Shown here piece after piece: positions 4,597-11,026 of a DNA stretch of 11,356 nt (its first letter is position 1; every line of letters begins with the position of its first letter). The stretch comes from an uncultured Actinomycetes bacterium (lineage in GTDB: Bacteria; Actinomycetota; Thermoleophilia; Gaiellales; Gaiellaceae). A program made the translations under genes and the position numbers. The notes beneath the pieces are model-generated. The model had not been told where the DNA came from. It saw nothing but the letters and a program-made list of their open reading frames with translations, and ran no database searches. The stretch spans positions 1-11,356 of the forward strand of contig CAIYXH010000098.1 of the NCBI GenBank assembly GCA_903930195.1, read 5' to 3'.

Positions 4597-6611
4597 GTGA
4601 CGGCTTTGACCGGGCGCAGCTCGCGCTCGAGCTCCCGGGCACGCGCGGCAACCTGCGCCCGCAGCTCCGGCGGCTCGACGACCACGGCCTCGCCGCGGTA
4701 GGAGAGCACCTCGCCGACGAGCCAGTCGGCGCTCCCGACCTGGCGGTCGGAGACGGCAGAGCCGTCGGCCAGGGCGCGGGCGCCGCGCTCGACCTCCCAG
4801 CGGGCGACCGTGGGCGAGAACCAGACACGTGCCTTCGTCGCCTGCTGCAACTCGGCGCGGTCGAAGCCCTCGCGCGGCGTGAAGTCGCGTCCCTCGAGCA
4901 GCTTGGCGTTGCGGGTGCGGTCGAGCCGGTAGCTGCGGGCCGCGTCCCGGTCGACGTCCCAGGTGTGGACGTACCAGTGCGGGAGGCGCCGCTCGATCCC
5001 GTACGGCTCGACGGTGCGCGTCTCCACCTCGGTCGACTCGGGCTTCAGGTACTCGAGCTCGACGAGCTTGTGGCTTGCGATGCCGCGGGTGAGCGTGTCG
5101 ACGAGATCCTCCTCCTCGCCGACCACCGGCGCGGGGGTCTGCGAGAGCTCGAACTGGCCGAAGGTGCGCTCGAGCTTCTCGCGGACGGAGGCGAGCGTGT
5201 CCTTCGTGCCGGCCGCGACCATCGGGCCGACGAACTCGAGTGCAAGGCGGATCGCCCGTGCCTCGAGCGGCGTCAGCCGCGGCGCACGGCGGAAGGTGTC
5301 GCCGAAGAGCTCCTTGTCGACGTGCACCTCGTCGTCGTGCAGTTCTGCGTAGACGGCGTAACAGCCGCCGCCGAAGTTGACGAGGTTGAGCAGCGAAAGG
5401 TGCTCCTCGAGGGCGTCGGCGGGGATCGAGAACCGCTCGACGAGCTCCTTCGACTGGATCACCGCGTCGCGGCCCTCGCCGCAGGCGGCGAGCAGGTAGG
5501 CGAGCAGCGACTGGAGGACGCCGAAGCGCTCCGGCGCGACCGGCCCTGCGGGCCGTTCGCCGGGTGTGTCGTCCCAGACGAGGCGCGTCTCGGCTGCAAG
5601 TGCGGTGGGGGAGCCCTCGTGGGTGCGGCGCGCAGCGCGCACGCCTTCGGTCACGAGCCGGCGGAGACCCGACGGCTCGAGCGGGATCGCGCGGCCGTCC
5701 TGCCGCAGCACCCAGCGGGCGAGATGGTCGAGCGAGGCGTACTCGGTGATGAAGACGCCGTCCTCGACGTGGTTGCGCGGTCCCTGATACTCGCGCTCCA
5801 CCCACCAGGCGGTGTCGGGCGCGACCTTGATGCGTGCCTTGCCTGCGGGGTCGCCGAACTGCCACTCGGCGCGGCCGCGGAACTGCTCGACGTCGAACTC
5901 GGCCGGGATGCGGAAGTCGCGCTCGCGGCGCGTGGCGAAGCGGATCTCGGAGCGGATCCGCGAGACGCGGAAGCTCTTGACCTGCTTGCCCTCCTGATCC
6001 TCGCCGATCACGTACCAGGTGCCGTTCTCGGGGAGCAGGGCGTAGGGGTTGACGGTGCGCTCGCGCTCCTCGTCCCGCCCGATCGACCAGTAGCGGAAGC
6101 GCACGGTGCGCTGCTTCGAGATCGCAGCCTCGAGCTTGCCGAGGCGGCCCTGGAGCTCGGGGGTGTAGTCGGGGTCGCGCACCTCGACGCGCATCGCCGT
6201 CGCGGTCGGGGCGTCGTCGAGCGTGCCGGAGCCGCGGCCGAGCGCGAGGTTCTGGAGCGCGAGCCGGAGCGGCTCGGCGTACGCGAAGCGCCCCTCGAGC
6301 AGGTAGAGGCAGGTCTGCAGCGCTGCGAGCTCCTCGTCCGACAGCTCGAGCTGCGGCAGGAAGTACCGCTCGGAGCGGAGGGTATAGAGCTCCTCGCCGG
6401 TGAACTCGTCGCGCTGGGAGTCCAGCGGGATCCCGAGGGCGACGAGCTCGGCCCGATCGGAGTAGAAGCGCCGGGCGAAGGCCTCGTCGCTCATCTCCTG
6501 GTAGCCCTCGACGTTCCCCTTGATGTCGCGCGCCGTCAGCGCGCGCAGCTCCGCCATCAGGAATGCGACCAGGCTGAGCTGCCGGATCAGCTTGTCGGTG
6601 TCATGCGACAT
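4593..6611 (-). CDS. pafBC: Fused PafB-PafC WYL-domain transcriptional regulator
   Basis: The 672-residue protein contains two complete HTH-WYL-WCX units in one chain. Unit 1 (about 1-335) has a helix-turn-helix region around 8-60 and a WYL domain (about 166-228) with WYV at 199-201 and FRVSRI at 214-219. It ends in a WCX-type domain (about 258-328). Unit 2 (about 360-672) has a winged-helix region (365-440), a second WYL domain (about 512-575) with WYV at 546-548 and SYRLDRTRN, and a second WCX domain (about 594-662). In mycobacteria PafB and PafC are separate proteins that together activate LexA-independent DNA-damage genes; fused forms are known in other Actinobacteria, including the structurally studied Arthrobacter protein. 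WYL domains bind nucleic acid or small ligands. The usual neighbours, the Pup-ligase/proteasome genes, are absent here. The start ATG 6611 has no Shine-Dalgarno and lies close behind a -10-like TATAGG (6627-6622). Confidence 0.88.
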   Translation of the reverse strand: MSHDTDKLIRQLSLVAFLMAELRALTARDIKGNVEGYQEMSDEAFARRFYSDRAELVALGIPLDSQRDEFTGEELYTLRSERYFLPQLELSDEELAALQTCLYLLEGRFAYAEPLRLALQNLALGRGSGTLDDAPTATAMRVEVRDPDYTPELQGRLGKLEAAISKQRTVRFRYWSIGRDEERERTVNPYALLPENGTWYVIGEDQEGKQVKSFRVSRIRSEIRFATRRERDFRIPAEFDVEQFRGRAEWQFGDPAGKARIKVAPDTAWWVEREYQGPRNHVEDGVFITEYASLDHLARWVLRQDGRAIPLEPSGLRRLVTEGVRAARRTHEGSPTALAAETRLVWDDTPGERPAGPVAPERFGVLQSLLAYLLAACGEGRDAVIQSKELVERFSIPADALEEHLSLLNLVNFGGGCYAVYAELHDDEVHVDKELFGDTFRRAPRLTPLEARAIRLALEFVGPMVAAGTKDTLASVREKLERTFGQFELSQTPAPVVGEEEDLVDTLTRGIASHKLVELEYLKPESTEVETRTVEPYGIERRLPHWYVHTWDVDRDAARSYRLDRTRNAKLLEGRDFTPREGFDRAELQQATKARVWFSPTVARWEVERGARALADGSAVSDRQVGSADWLVGEVLSYRGEAVVVEPPELRAQVAARARELERELRPVKAVT

Positions 6612-6660
6612 GCCGCACCGGCCTATACGTGTCGTGACTCATCTGCTGTCCGAGCCTATC
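6609..6660 (-). promoter_or_regulatory. pafBC promoter region with imperfect 31-nt duplication and overlapping short upstream frame
   Basis: On the minus strand, two -10-like boxes occur: TAGGCT (6658-6653) and TATAGG (6627-6622). Each is followed, 10 nt later, by an ATG that begins a frame encoding MSHDT (6642 and 6611, exactly 31 nt apart). The first gives a 13-residue frame, MSHDTYRPVRHVA, which ends at 6601, inside pafBC, in another reading frame. No DNA-damage promoter of the RecA-NDp type (GTCR with the normal spacing to TAnnnT) is apparent. Confidence 0.4.
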
Positions 6661-6690
6661 GCCCGGAGCATGTCATGCAGAACGTCAGAC

Positions 6691-7152
6691 TCAGGCCGCG
6701 ACGCGCGAGCGATCGAGATGCTGATGCGACGGGCAGTAATCCCGGTCCGGCAGCGGGGTGCGCTGACAGGCCTTGCCCTTGCGGGTCGTCGCGTGGCAAT
6801 GGGCCACGCCGCCGTCGAAGGCACCCGACTCGATCTGCTCCTCGACGAAGGCGACCGCGGCGTTGACGCCGTGGCTGACCGCCCAGGAGACCTGGGCCTG
6901 CACCGTGATCGGGAAGTAGCGCCGGATGTCCTGGAAGAGCGCCCGGTCGGGCTTCGCGAAGTACTGGGGGTCGGCTGCGAGGCGCTCCATCGTGCCCTCG
7001 CACGCGGCGAGGACCTCGCGGCGGTACTCGAGCTGCGTGGACTGCGCGACGTAGGGATCGATGAGATCCTTGATCGAGCGGTAGATCGCGCGCGAGTACT
7101 GGTACATGCAGTTCTCGATGTGCAGGATGCGGTCGTCCATCTGTTGGGCCAT
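6691..7152 (-). CDS. Hypothetical protein with C-terminal Cys/His metal-binding motif
   Basis: The predicted protein has 153 residues. The first 110 or so are mostly helical (MDDRILHIENCMYQYSRAIY, then EYRREVLAACEGTMERLAAD), with no recognised domain. The C-terminus reads AHCHATTRKGKACQRTPLPDRDYCPSHQ. C119, C129, C140 and H143, in the pattern C-x9-C-x10-C-x2-H with T-x-x-G between the first two, resemble the short zinc-ribbon-like tail found in DUF5763-type proteins. The function is unknown; DNA or RNA binding is a reasonable inference from such tails. Start ATG 7152 has a Shine-Dalgarno (GAGGAG, 7172-7167) that is rather distant, 14 nt. An internal ATG at 7140 is the alternative. It lies 79 nt upstream of pafBC on the same strand, so it could be co-transcribed with it. 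Confidence 0.75.
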   Translation of the reverse strand: MAQQMDDRILHIENCMYQYSRAIYRSIKDLIDPYVAQSTQLEYRREVLAACEGTMERLAADPQYFAKPDRALFQDIRRYFPITVQAQVSWAVSHGVNAAVAFVEEQIESGAFDGGVAHCHATTRKGKACQRTPLPDRDYCPSHQHLDRSRVAA

Positions 7153-7237
7153 GAGTGTGGGTCGCTCTCCTCTGACTGTGCCGATTCTGGCGTTGGGAAA
7201 CCGTTAAGCGCGGACCCCCGCCTCGCGCGATTCCAGG

Positions 7238-7267
7238 ACTCTACACGTCCAATGCCTGACGTTACAA
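7238..7267 (-). promoter_or_regulatory. Predicted sigma-70-type promoter for the Cys/His-motif gene
   Basis: On the minus strand, TTGTAA (7267-7262, -35) and TAGAGT (7243-7238, -10) are separated by 18 nt. Transcription would start near 7231 and leave a leader of about 78 nt before ATG 7152. It is the best -35/-10 pair I see in the window. Confidence 0.5.
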
Positions 7268-7274
7268 TGGTTTC

Positions 7275-7294
7275 TTCTCTGAAAACACAGAGAA
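7275..7294. terminator. AT-rich hairpin behind the SPOR gene
   Basis: TTCTCTG (7275-7281) and CAGAGAA (7288-7294) form a perfect 7-bp stem with loop AAAACA. The surroundings are unusually AT-rich for this window. It lies 28 nt past the SPOR gene stop and just upstream of the next minus-strand promoter. A terminator is the likeliest role, but no long T-run follows. An operator for the promoter at 7238-7267 is possible. Confidence 0.4.
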
Positions 7295-7321
7295 AAGCTA
7301 TGAGTCGCCGTCGTCGTATGG

Positions 7322-7834
7322 TCAGCGGGCGATCTGACGTGTGTATGCGCCCGGAAATCCCGCCACCACCGCCCGTTCCAGACCGGCTTCCGCGGCGCTG
7401 GATGAGGTGTAGATGCCGCTGAAGACCACGAGATAGCCCGCGCGGAGGCTCGCGAAGCTCGACGAGCGCAGGACGCCGACCTGGGGGAGGCCGGCCGCAG
7501 CGGCGCGTCGGGCGACACGCGCGGGCGCCGCAGTCCCGTCCGTCTGGGGATACGACTCGAGGACGAGCGTCCAGCCGTCGGTCTCTGCGGGCCAGGTCTC
7601 GGCGCCGTTGGGCTCGACCGCTGCCGGCGCGGGCGCCGTGGTCGTGACGGCGGTCGTCGTGGTGACGGCCCGCGTCGTCGTCGCGTGGGTGGTCGTCGCG
7701 CGCGGCCGTGTCGTGCCGGTGGTGCCCAGCGGGCCGCCAGTCCCACCGCGCGCGAGCCCGATCGCCGCTCCGCCCGCCGCGATCGCGACGACGAAGGTGA
7801 CGAGCGCCGTCCGCGTCCAGGTCGGCTCGGGCAT
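7322..7834 (-). CDS. Membrane-anchored SPOR-domain-like protein with Thr-rich linker
   Basis: The predicted protein has 170 residues. A single membrane helix (about 9-28) is followed by a low-complexity Thr/Ala/Pro linker (39-72), then a SPOR-like domain (about 87-168): WTLVLESYPQ, VARRAAAAGLPQVGVLRSSS, LRAGYLVVFSGIYTS and GFPGAYTRQIA. SPOR domains bind denuded peptidoglycan, so the protein is probably anchored in the membrane with its C-terminus in the cell wall. Two starts are possible. GTG 7858 would add eight residues. ATG 7834 has a perfect -10 box (TACACT) 7 nt upstream and no Shine-Dalgarno is needed, so I prefer 7834 as a leaderless start. The domain call rests on pattern recognition of the spaced hydrophobic and Gly motifs. 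It diverges from the secreted-protein/two-component operon. Confidence 0.8.
   Translation of the reverse strand: MPEPTWTRTALVTFVVAIAAGGAAIGLARGGTGGPLGTTGTTRPRATTTHATTTRAVTTTTAVTTTAPAPAAVEPNGAETWPAETDGWTLVLESYPQTDGTAAPARVARRAAAAGLPQVGVLRSSSFASLRAGYLVVFSGIYTSSSAAEAGLERAVVAGFPGAYTRQIAR
7634..7720. repeat. Low-complexity Thr-codon tract in the SPOR gene
   Basis: The DNA for the linker is built from imperfect ACG/ACC triplets (seen as CGT/GGT on plus). It encodes runs such as TTTRAVTTTTAVTTT. Such tracts are prone to slippage, so the length may vary between strains. Confidence 0.6.
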
Positions 7835-7841
7835 CTCTGCG

Positions 7842-7847
7842 AGTGTA
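7842..7847 (-). promoter_or_regulatory. -10 box of the SPOR gene, leaderless
   Basis: TACACT on the minus strand (7847-7842) lies 7 nt before ATG 7834, placing the transcription start on the A of the start codon. It falls inside the longer frame beginning at GTG 7858, which argues against that earlier start. Confidence 0.55.
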
Positions 7848-7938
7848 GGGCGGCTCACGTCTCCGGATGGGGGGTCACGAACTCCTTACCTTTCCGTGAA
7901 TCCCGGCATACTTGCCGCGGAGATACTTCTCTGTGGCG

Positions 7939-8445
7939 ATGAAGCAGCTTGTAGTCCTCTTTTCTGCGGTGGTTCTTGCGCTCCCGGCGCTCGCGCTGGC
8001 GGGAGATCGCGCCACGGGCGACGGCTCGCTCGCGGTCACGTCCGCGAACGGCAAGCTGATCGTGCAGGGCAACGGCCTGATCTACGGCCACTTCGACGCC
8101 GGCACGCTGATCGTCACGGCCTACAACGCCGACAACCCCGGCGACCTGGCGAGCGTCAGCGGCGCAAAGGCGCGGTATGTCGGCAGCACGACCACGTACA
8201 CCGGGAGCGACGTCCGCTTCGTGTTCCCCTCGGGGAAGTACCTGCTCCAGTTCAACGCGGGGAACATCAACTTCTCGGCGGTCGGCTCCGGCTTCTTCAC
8301 CGCCGTGGGCTGGGGGACACCCGACGACGGCAACTACAGCGTCAACGGCGGCCATGCCGTCGAGATCCAGAAGACAGGCCAGGCGGCGCGCTACGGCACG
8401 CTCCAGGGTTTGGGTGTCGCCATTTCTGGCAAGACCTCCTCGTAG
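7939..8445 (+). CDS. Secreted beta-rich protein of unknown function, first gene of a two-component operon
   Basis: The predicted protein has 168 residues. A clear signal peptide (MKQLVVLFSAVVLALPALALA, core 4-21, likely cleavage after ALA-21) precedes a mature part of about 147 residues. The mature part is rich in Gly, Thr, Ser, Asn and alternating hydrophobic residues (LIVQGNGLIYG, TLIVTAYNA, VRFVFPSGKYLLQF, INFSAVGSGFF). There is no cysteine, so it is not a lipoprotein. I recognise no family. Alternative starts are GTG 7933, which has GGAG 10 nt upstream, and TTG 7912. ATG 7939 is chosen because it puts the signal peptide at the very N-terminus. The stop TAG shares its G with the GTG start of the response regulator, so the genes are almost certainly co-transcribed and translationally coupled. 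It could be an accessory sensor or a cell-surface product of the same system. Confidence 0.85.
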   Translation: MKQLVVLFSAVVLALPALALAGDRATGDGSLAVTSANGKLIVQGNGLIYGHFDAGTLIVTAYNADNPGDLASVSGAKARYVGSTTTYTGSDVRFVFPSGKYLLQFNAGNINFSAVGSGFFTAVGWGTPDDGNYSVNGGHAVEIQKTGQAARYGTLQGLGVAISGKTSS

Positions 8446-9161
8446 TGAACGGGAACACCCCGACCATCCTCGTCGTCGAGGACGAGAGCTCGATCGCCTC
8501 GTTCGTCAGCCTCTATCTCAAGAACGCGGGGTACACGGTCAAGACTGCGGCGAGCGGCTCCGAGGCGCTCGCGCAGGTTGCCGAGCGCGAGCCGGCGCTG
8601 ATCGTGCTCGACCTGATGCTTCCGGACATCGACGGCATCGAGGTCTGCCGCCGGATCCGGCAGGAGTCCGACGTGCCGATCCTGATGCTCACCGCACGCG
8701 ACGAGGACATCGACAAGATCATCGGCCTCGAGGTCGGCGCCGACGACTACCTCACGAAGCCCTTCAACCCGCGTGAGCTCGTCGCCCGAATCAAGTCGGT
8801 GCTGCGCCGCGCGACGCCCGACCGCCGCGAGCACGACAACGAGGAGATCTGGCACGGCGATCTGCACGTCGACTCCGGGCGCCGCGAGGTGAAGGTCGGC
8901 GACGAGGAGATCCAGCTTGCGCCGAAGGAGTTCGACCTCCTCTGGGAGCTGCTCGACCACCGCGGGCTCGTGCTGACGCGCGACCAGCTGCTCGAGCGCG
9001 TCTGGGGCTACACCTTCGCGGGCGACACCCGCACGGTCGACGTCCACGTCCGGCAGGTGCGCCGCAAGCTCGGCGACGCCTCCCCGATCGTCACCGTGTG
9101 GGGCGTGGGCTACAAGGTCTCGCCCGCGCCGCAGTCCCAGAAGGAAGCCGCAGCGTCGTAA
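8445..9161 (+). CDS. OmpR/PhoB-family response regulator
   Basis: The 238-residue cytoplasmic transcription factor is presumably phosphorylated by the kinase encoded next. The receiver domain (about 6-122) has the acidic pair E12-D13, phosphoacceptor D56 in LIVLDLMLPDIDG, T83 and K105 (LTKPF), all intact. The OmpR-type winged helix (about 134-226) has LAPKEFDLLWELLDHRG, LTRDQLLERVWGY, the recognition helix TRTVDVHVRQVRRKLG, and the wing VTVWGVGYKV. The length is normal. GTG 8445 overlaps the preceding TAG by one base. No Shine-Dalgarno is visible, so coupling to the upstream gene is the likely mode of translation. The kinase gene starts 12 nt downstream of its stop. Confidence 0.96.
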   Translation: MNGNTPTILVVEDESSIASFVSLYLKNAGYTVKTAASGSEALAQVAEREPALIVLDLMLPDIDGIEVCRRIRQESDVPILMLTARDEDIDKIIGLEVGADDYLTKPFNPRELVARIKSVLRRATPDRREHDNEEIWHGDLHVDSGRREVKVGDEEIQLAPKEFDLLWELLDHRGLVLTRDQLLERVWGYTFAGDTRTVDVHVRQVRRKLGDASPIVTVWGVGYKVSPAPQSQKEAAAS

Positions 9162-9173
9162 CCTGGAGCGGAC

Positions 9174-10547
9174 GTGTTCTCGTCCCTCCGCGTACGTCTA
9201 CCGCTCCTCTTCCTGGCCGGGATTCTCCTGGCCGGTCTCATCACGACGCTGATCGCGATCCAGCTCTTCCGCGAGTTCGCCCACGACGAGACGCTGAGTC
9301 AGGTGCGGCGGGAGGCGAACGGCATCTCGCTCCTCTATGCCGACGCGATCCGCGAGGACTTCGACGCCTCGCAGAAGAACTCCCGCAGCGCCCCGACCTT
9401 CGCCGCCGCGCGCCTGCGTGAGACGACGGGCGACCGGATCTACTACGTCGGCAACCCGCCGTTCCCGGGCGAGAAGTCGGGCCTGCCGACCCTCGGGCAG
9501 AAGATCGACTGGGTCTCCGGCAAGTCGCTGACCTTCGAATTCACCCCGCCGGGGGCGCAGAAGGCGTACTACGCCGCCGGGTCGCCGGTGCTGTTCCACG
9601 GGCGTGCGGTGGGGATGATCGTCGTCGCGAAGCCGAAGACCGACGTCAACGCCCGCGTCTTCTCGCTCGTCTGGCGCCTCGCCGTCGCGGGCCTGCTCGG
9701 CCTGATCGTCGCCGGGCTGCTCGCCTTCTACCTCTCGCGGCGCCTCGTGCGGCCCGTGCTCGCGCTGTCGCGGGCGGCCGACGAGGTAGCGGGCGGGAAC
9801 TACGCCGTGGCCGTGCCGGACGGTGGCGCCGGCGAGATCGGCCATCTGACCGAGCGCTTCGGCGAGATGGCCGCGAAGCTCGCCGAAGCCGAGACGCGCG
9901 AGCGGAACTTCCTCATGTCGGTCTCGCACGAGCTGCGCACGCCGCTGACCGCGATCCGCGGCCATGTCGCGGCGATCGCCGACGGCGTCGTCGAGGATCC
10001 CGACGCGCAGGCGCACTCGCTCGCGATCGTCGCGGCCGAAGCTGCGCGGCTCGAACGGCTTGTCGGCGACATCCTCGACCTTGCGAAGCTGGACGCCCAC
10101 CGCTTCACCGTCCTCCGCGAGGAGGTCGACATGGAGCAGCTCGTCGGGCGTGCGTACGAGACCTTCAGCGAGCAGGCGCGGGAGCGGGGGATCGCGCTGC
10201 AGCTCGAGGTCCGGGCGGCGCCTGTGATCGTCTCCGACGGCGACCGTGTGCTCCAGATCGTCGACAACTTCCTCTCGAACGCGTTCAAGGCGACGCCCGA
10301 CGGCGGCCGCATCGACCTGGCGCTCTCGCAGACGAACGGCAGCGTCACCGTCGCCGTCGAGGACACCGGCCCGGGGATCAAGCCAGAGCTCCGCGAGCGG
10401 CTGTTCCGCCCGTTCGTCAGCGGCGGCGGAGGGACAGGGCTCGGCCTCACGATCTCCCGCGAGCTCTCGACGGCCCTCGGCGGCCGCATCGACCTCGACA
10501 CCGAGCTCGGCAAGGGCTCGCGCTTCGCCCTCGTGCTGCCGGCGTAA
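9174..10547 (+). CDS. Sensor histidine kinase with extracytoplasmic domain and HAMP
   Basis: The 457-residue protein is a classical transmembrane sensor kinase and the likely partner of the preceding OmpR-type regulator. TM1 spans about 9-31, an extracytoplasmic sensor region of about 135 residues follows (32-166), and TM2 is at about 167-187. A HAMP linker (188-241) leads to the dimerisation domain with SVSHELRTPLTAI (H252) and a catalytic domain with DNFLSNAFKATP (N365, N369), DTGPGI (397-402), and GGTGLGL (419-425). All motifs are intact. GTG 9174 has GGAG (9165-9168) 5 nt upstream. The sensor region contains no domain I recognise. The secreted first-gene product is a candidate ligand or co-sensor. 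Confidence 0.95.
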   Translation: MFSSLRVRLPLLFLAGILLAGLITTLIAIQLFREFAHDETLSQVRREANGISLLYADAIREDFDASQKNSRSAPTFAAARLRETTGDRIYYVGNPPFPGEKSGLPTLGQKIDWVSGKSLTFEFTPPGAQKAYYAAGSPVLFHGRAVGMIVVAKPKTDVNARVFSLVWRLAVAGLLGLIVAGLLAFYLSRRLVRPVLALSRAADEVAGGNYAVAVPDGGAGEIGHLTERFGEMAAKLAEAETRERNFLMSVSHELRTPLTAIRGHVAAIADGVVEDPDAQAHSLAIVAAEAARLERLVGDILDLAKLDAHRFTVLREEVDMEQLVGRAYETFSEQARERGIALQLEVRAAPVIVSDGDRVLQIVDNFLSNAFKATPDGGRIDLALSQTNGSVTVAVEDTGPGIKPELRERLFRPFVSGGGGTGLGLTISRELSTALGGRIDLDTELGKGSRFALVLPA

Positions 10548-10550
10548 GGC

Positions 10551-10576
10551 GGGACAGGTCTGAAGACCTGTCTCCC
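10551..10576. terminator. Hairpin between convergent genes, GGGACAG family
   Basis: GACAGGTCT (10553-10561) and AGACCTGTC (10564-10572) form a perfect 9-bp inverted repeat, in practice an 8-bp stem with a TGAA loop. It can be extended by GG/CC pairs if T10573 bulges. It starts 4 nt after the kinase stop and ends 6 nt before the stop of the convergent gene, so it could end transcription from both sides. There is no T-run. The GGGACAG arm resembles the units at 1698-1782, so it may be a member of a dispersed repeat family. Confidence 0.6.
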
Positions 10577-10581
10577 GGTAT

Positions 10582-10980
10582 TCAGCCGGCGTCGGCGGGG
10601 CGGCGGAGGTGGACGACCTCGGCCTTCGGCTCGAGCAGGCGCTCGATGCGGTCGAGCCGGTCGTTCATCGCGCGCCACTGACCGGTGATCAGATCGACGA
10701 GGAGCTGCAGGTCGTCGATGCGCGCATGGCGCTCGGCGAGCAGGTCGGTCTCCATCCGCTCGAGGCGGCGGATCATCCCGTTCGAGAGCCCCTTCACCTC
10801 GGCGAGCCGCCGCGAGAGCGGCGCTGCCTCTTCGCGGAGGCCGTCGCGAAGCGCGCTGCCGACGGCATCGGGCAGGACGACCTGAAGCTCGTCCGCGGTC
10901 TGCGCAAGCGCCTCGACCTGCAGCCGTGCGCGTTCGAGCGCAGCGGCGATGTCGGGTGGCAGCGTCGTGCGGTCGTCCAT
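10582..10980 (-). CDS. Small coiled-coil protein of unknown function
   Basis: The predicted protein has 132 residues and is almost entirely helical. The long central helix (about 45-117) has heptad-like hydrophobic spacing, as in LSRRLAEVKGLSNGMIRRLE and IDDLQLLVDLI and MNDRLDRIERLLE, followed by a short tail VVHLRRPADAG. There is no signal peptide, membrane helix or catalytic motif. It probably forms an oligomeric coiled coil in the cytosol; I do not recognise a family. ATG 10980 is chosen because TACGGT (10992-10987) lies exactly 6 nt upstream with TTGCTT 17 nt further, giving a leaderless message. The gene is convergent with the histidine kinase and divergent from queA. Confidence 0.75.
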   Translation of the reverse strand: MDDRTTLPPDIAAALERARLQVEALAQTADELQVVLPDAVGSALRDGLREEAAPLSRRLAEVKGLSNGMIRRLERMETDLLAERHARIDDLQLLVDLITGQWRAMNDRLDRIERLLEPKAEVVHLRRPADAG

Positions 10981-10986
10981 CGTGGG

Positions 10987-11019
10987 ACCGTATCGCGCTT
11001 CACGGCTGGAAGCAACAAT
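10987..11019. promoter_or_regulatory. Overlapping divergent promoters of the coiled-coil gene and queA
   Basis: On minus, -35 TTGCTT (11015-11010), 17-nt spacer and -10 TACGGT (10992-10987) serve the coiled-coil gene. On plus, AACAAT (11014-11019) lies 7 nt before GTG 11027 and fits a leaderless queA start. The plus -10 overlaps the minus -35 by two bases, so both promoters cannot easily be occupied at once. Confidence 0.5.
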
Positions 11020-11026
11020 GGCGCCC

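Noticed and set aside
2644..5865. Minus-strand frame of 1073 codons opposite queG and the kinase.
   Set aside because: It is Arg/Ala-rich without any domain and overlaps three confident genes. It is the expected antisense frame of high-GC DNA.
6612..6660. RecA-NDp (PafBC-dependent) promoter in front of pafBC.
   Set aside because: A GTCA occurs upstream of TATAGG, but the spacing is about 7 nt rather than the roughly 11 nt expected and the remaining bases do not match.
4965..6866. Plus-strand frame of 633 codons opposite pafBC.
   Set aside because: It is the antisense frame of a clearly recognisable PafB-PafC protein and has no recognisable motif.
7608..8444. Open frame in front of the response regulator, continuous with it.
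   Set aside because: It crosses the SPOR gene, the divergent promoters and the secreted-protein gene out of frame. The receiver domain begins right after GTG 8445.
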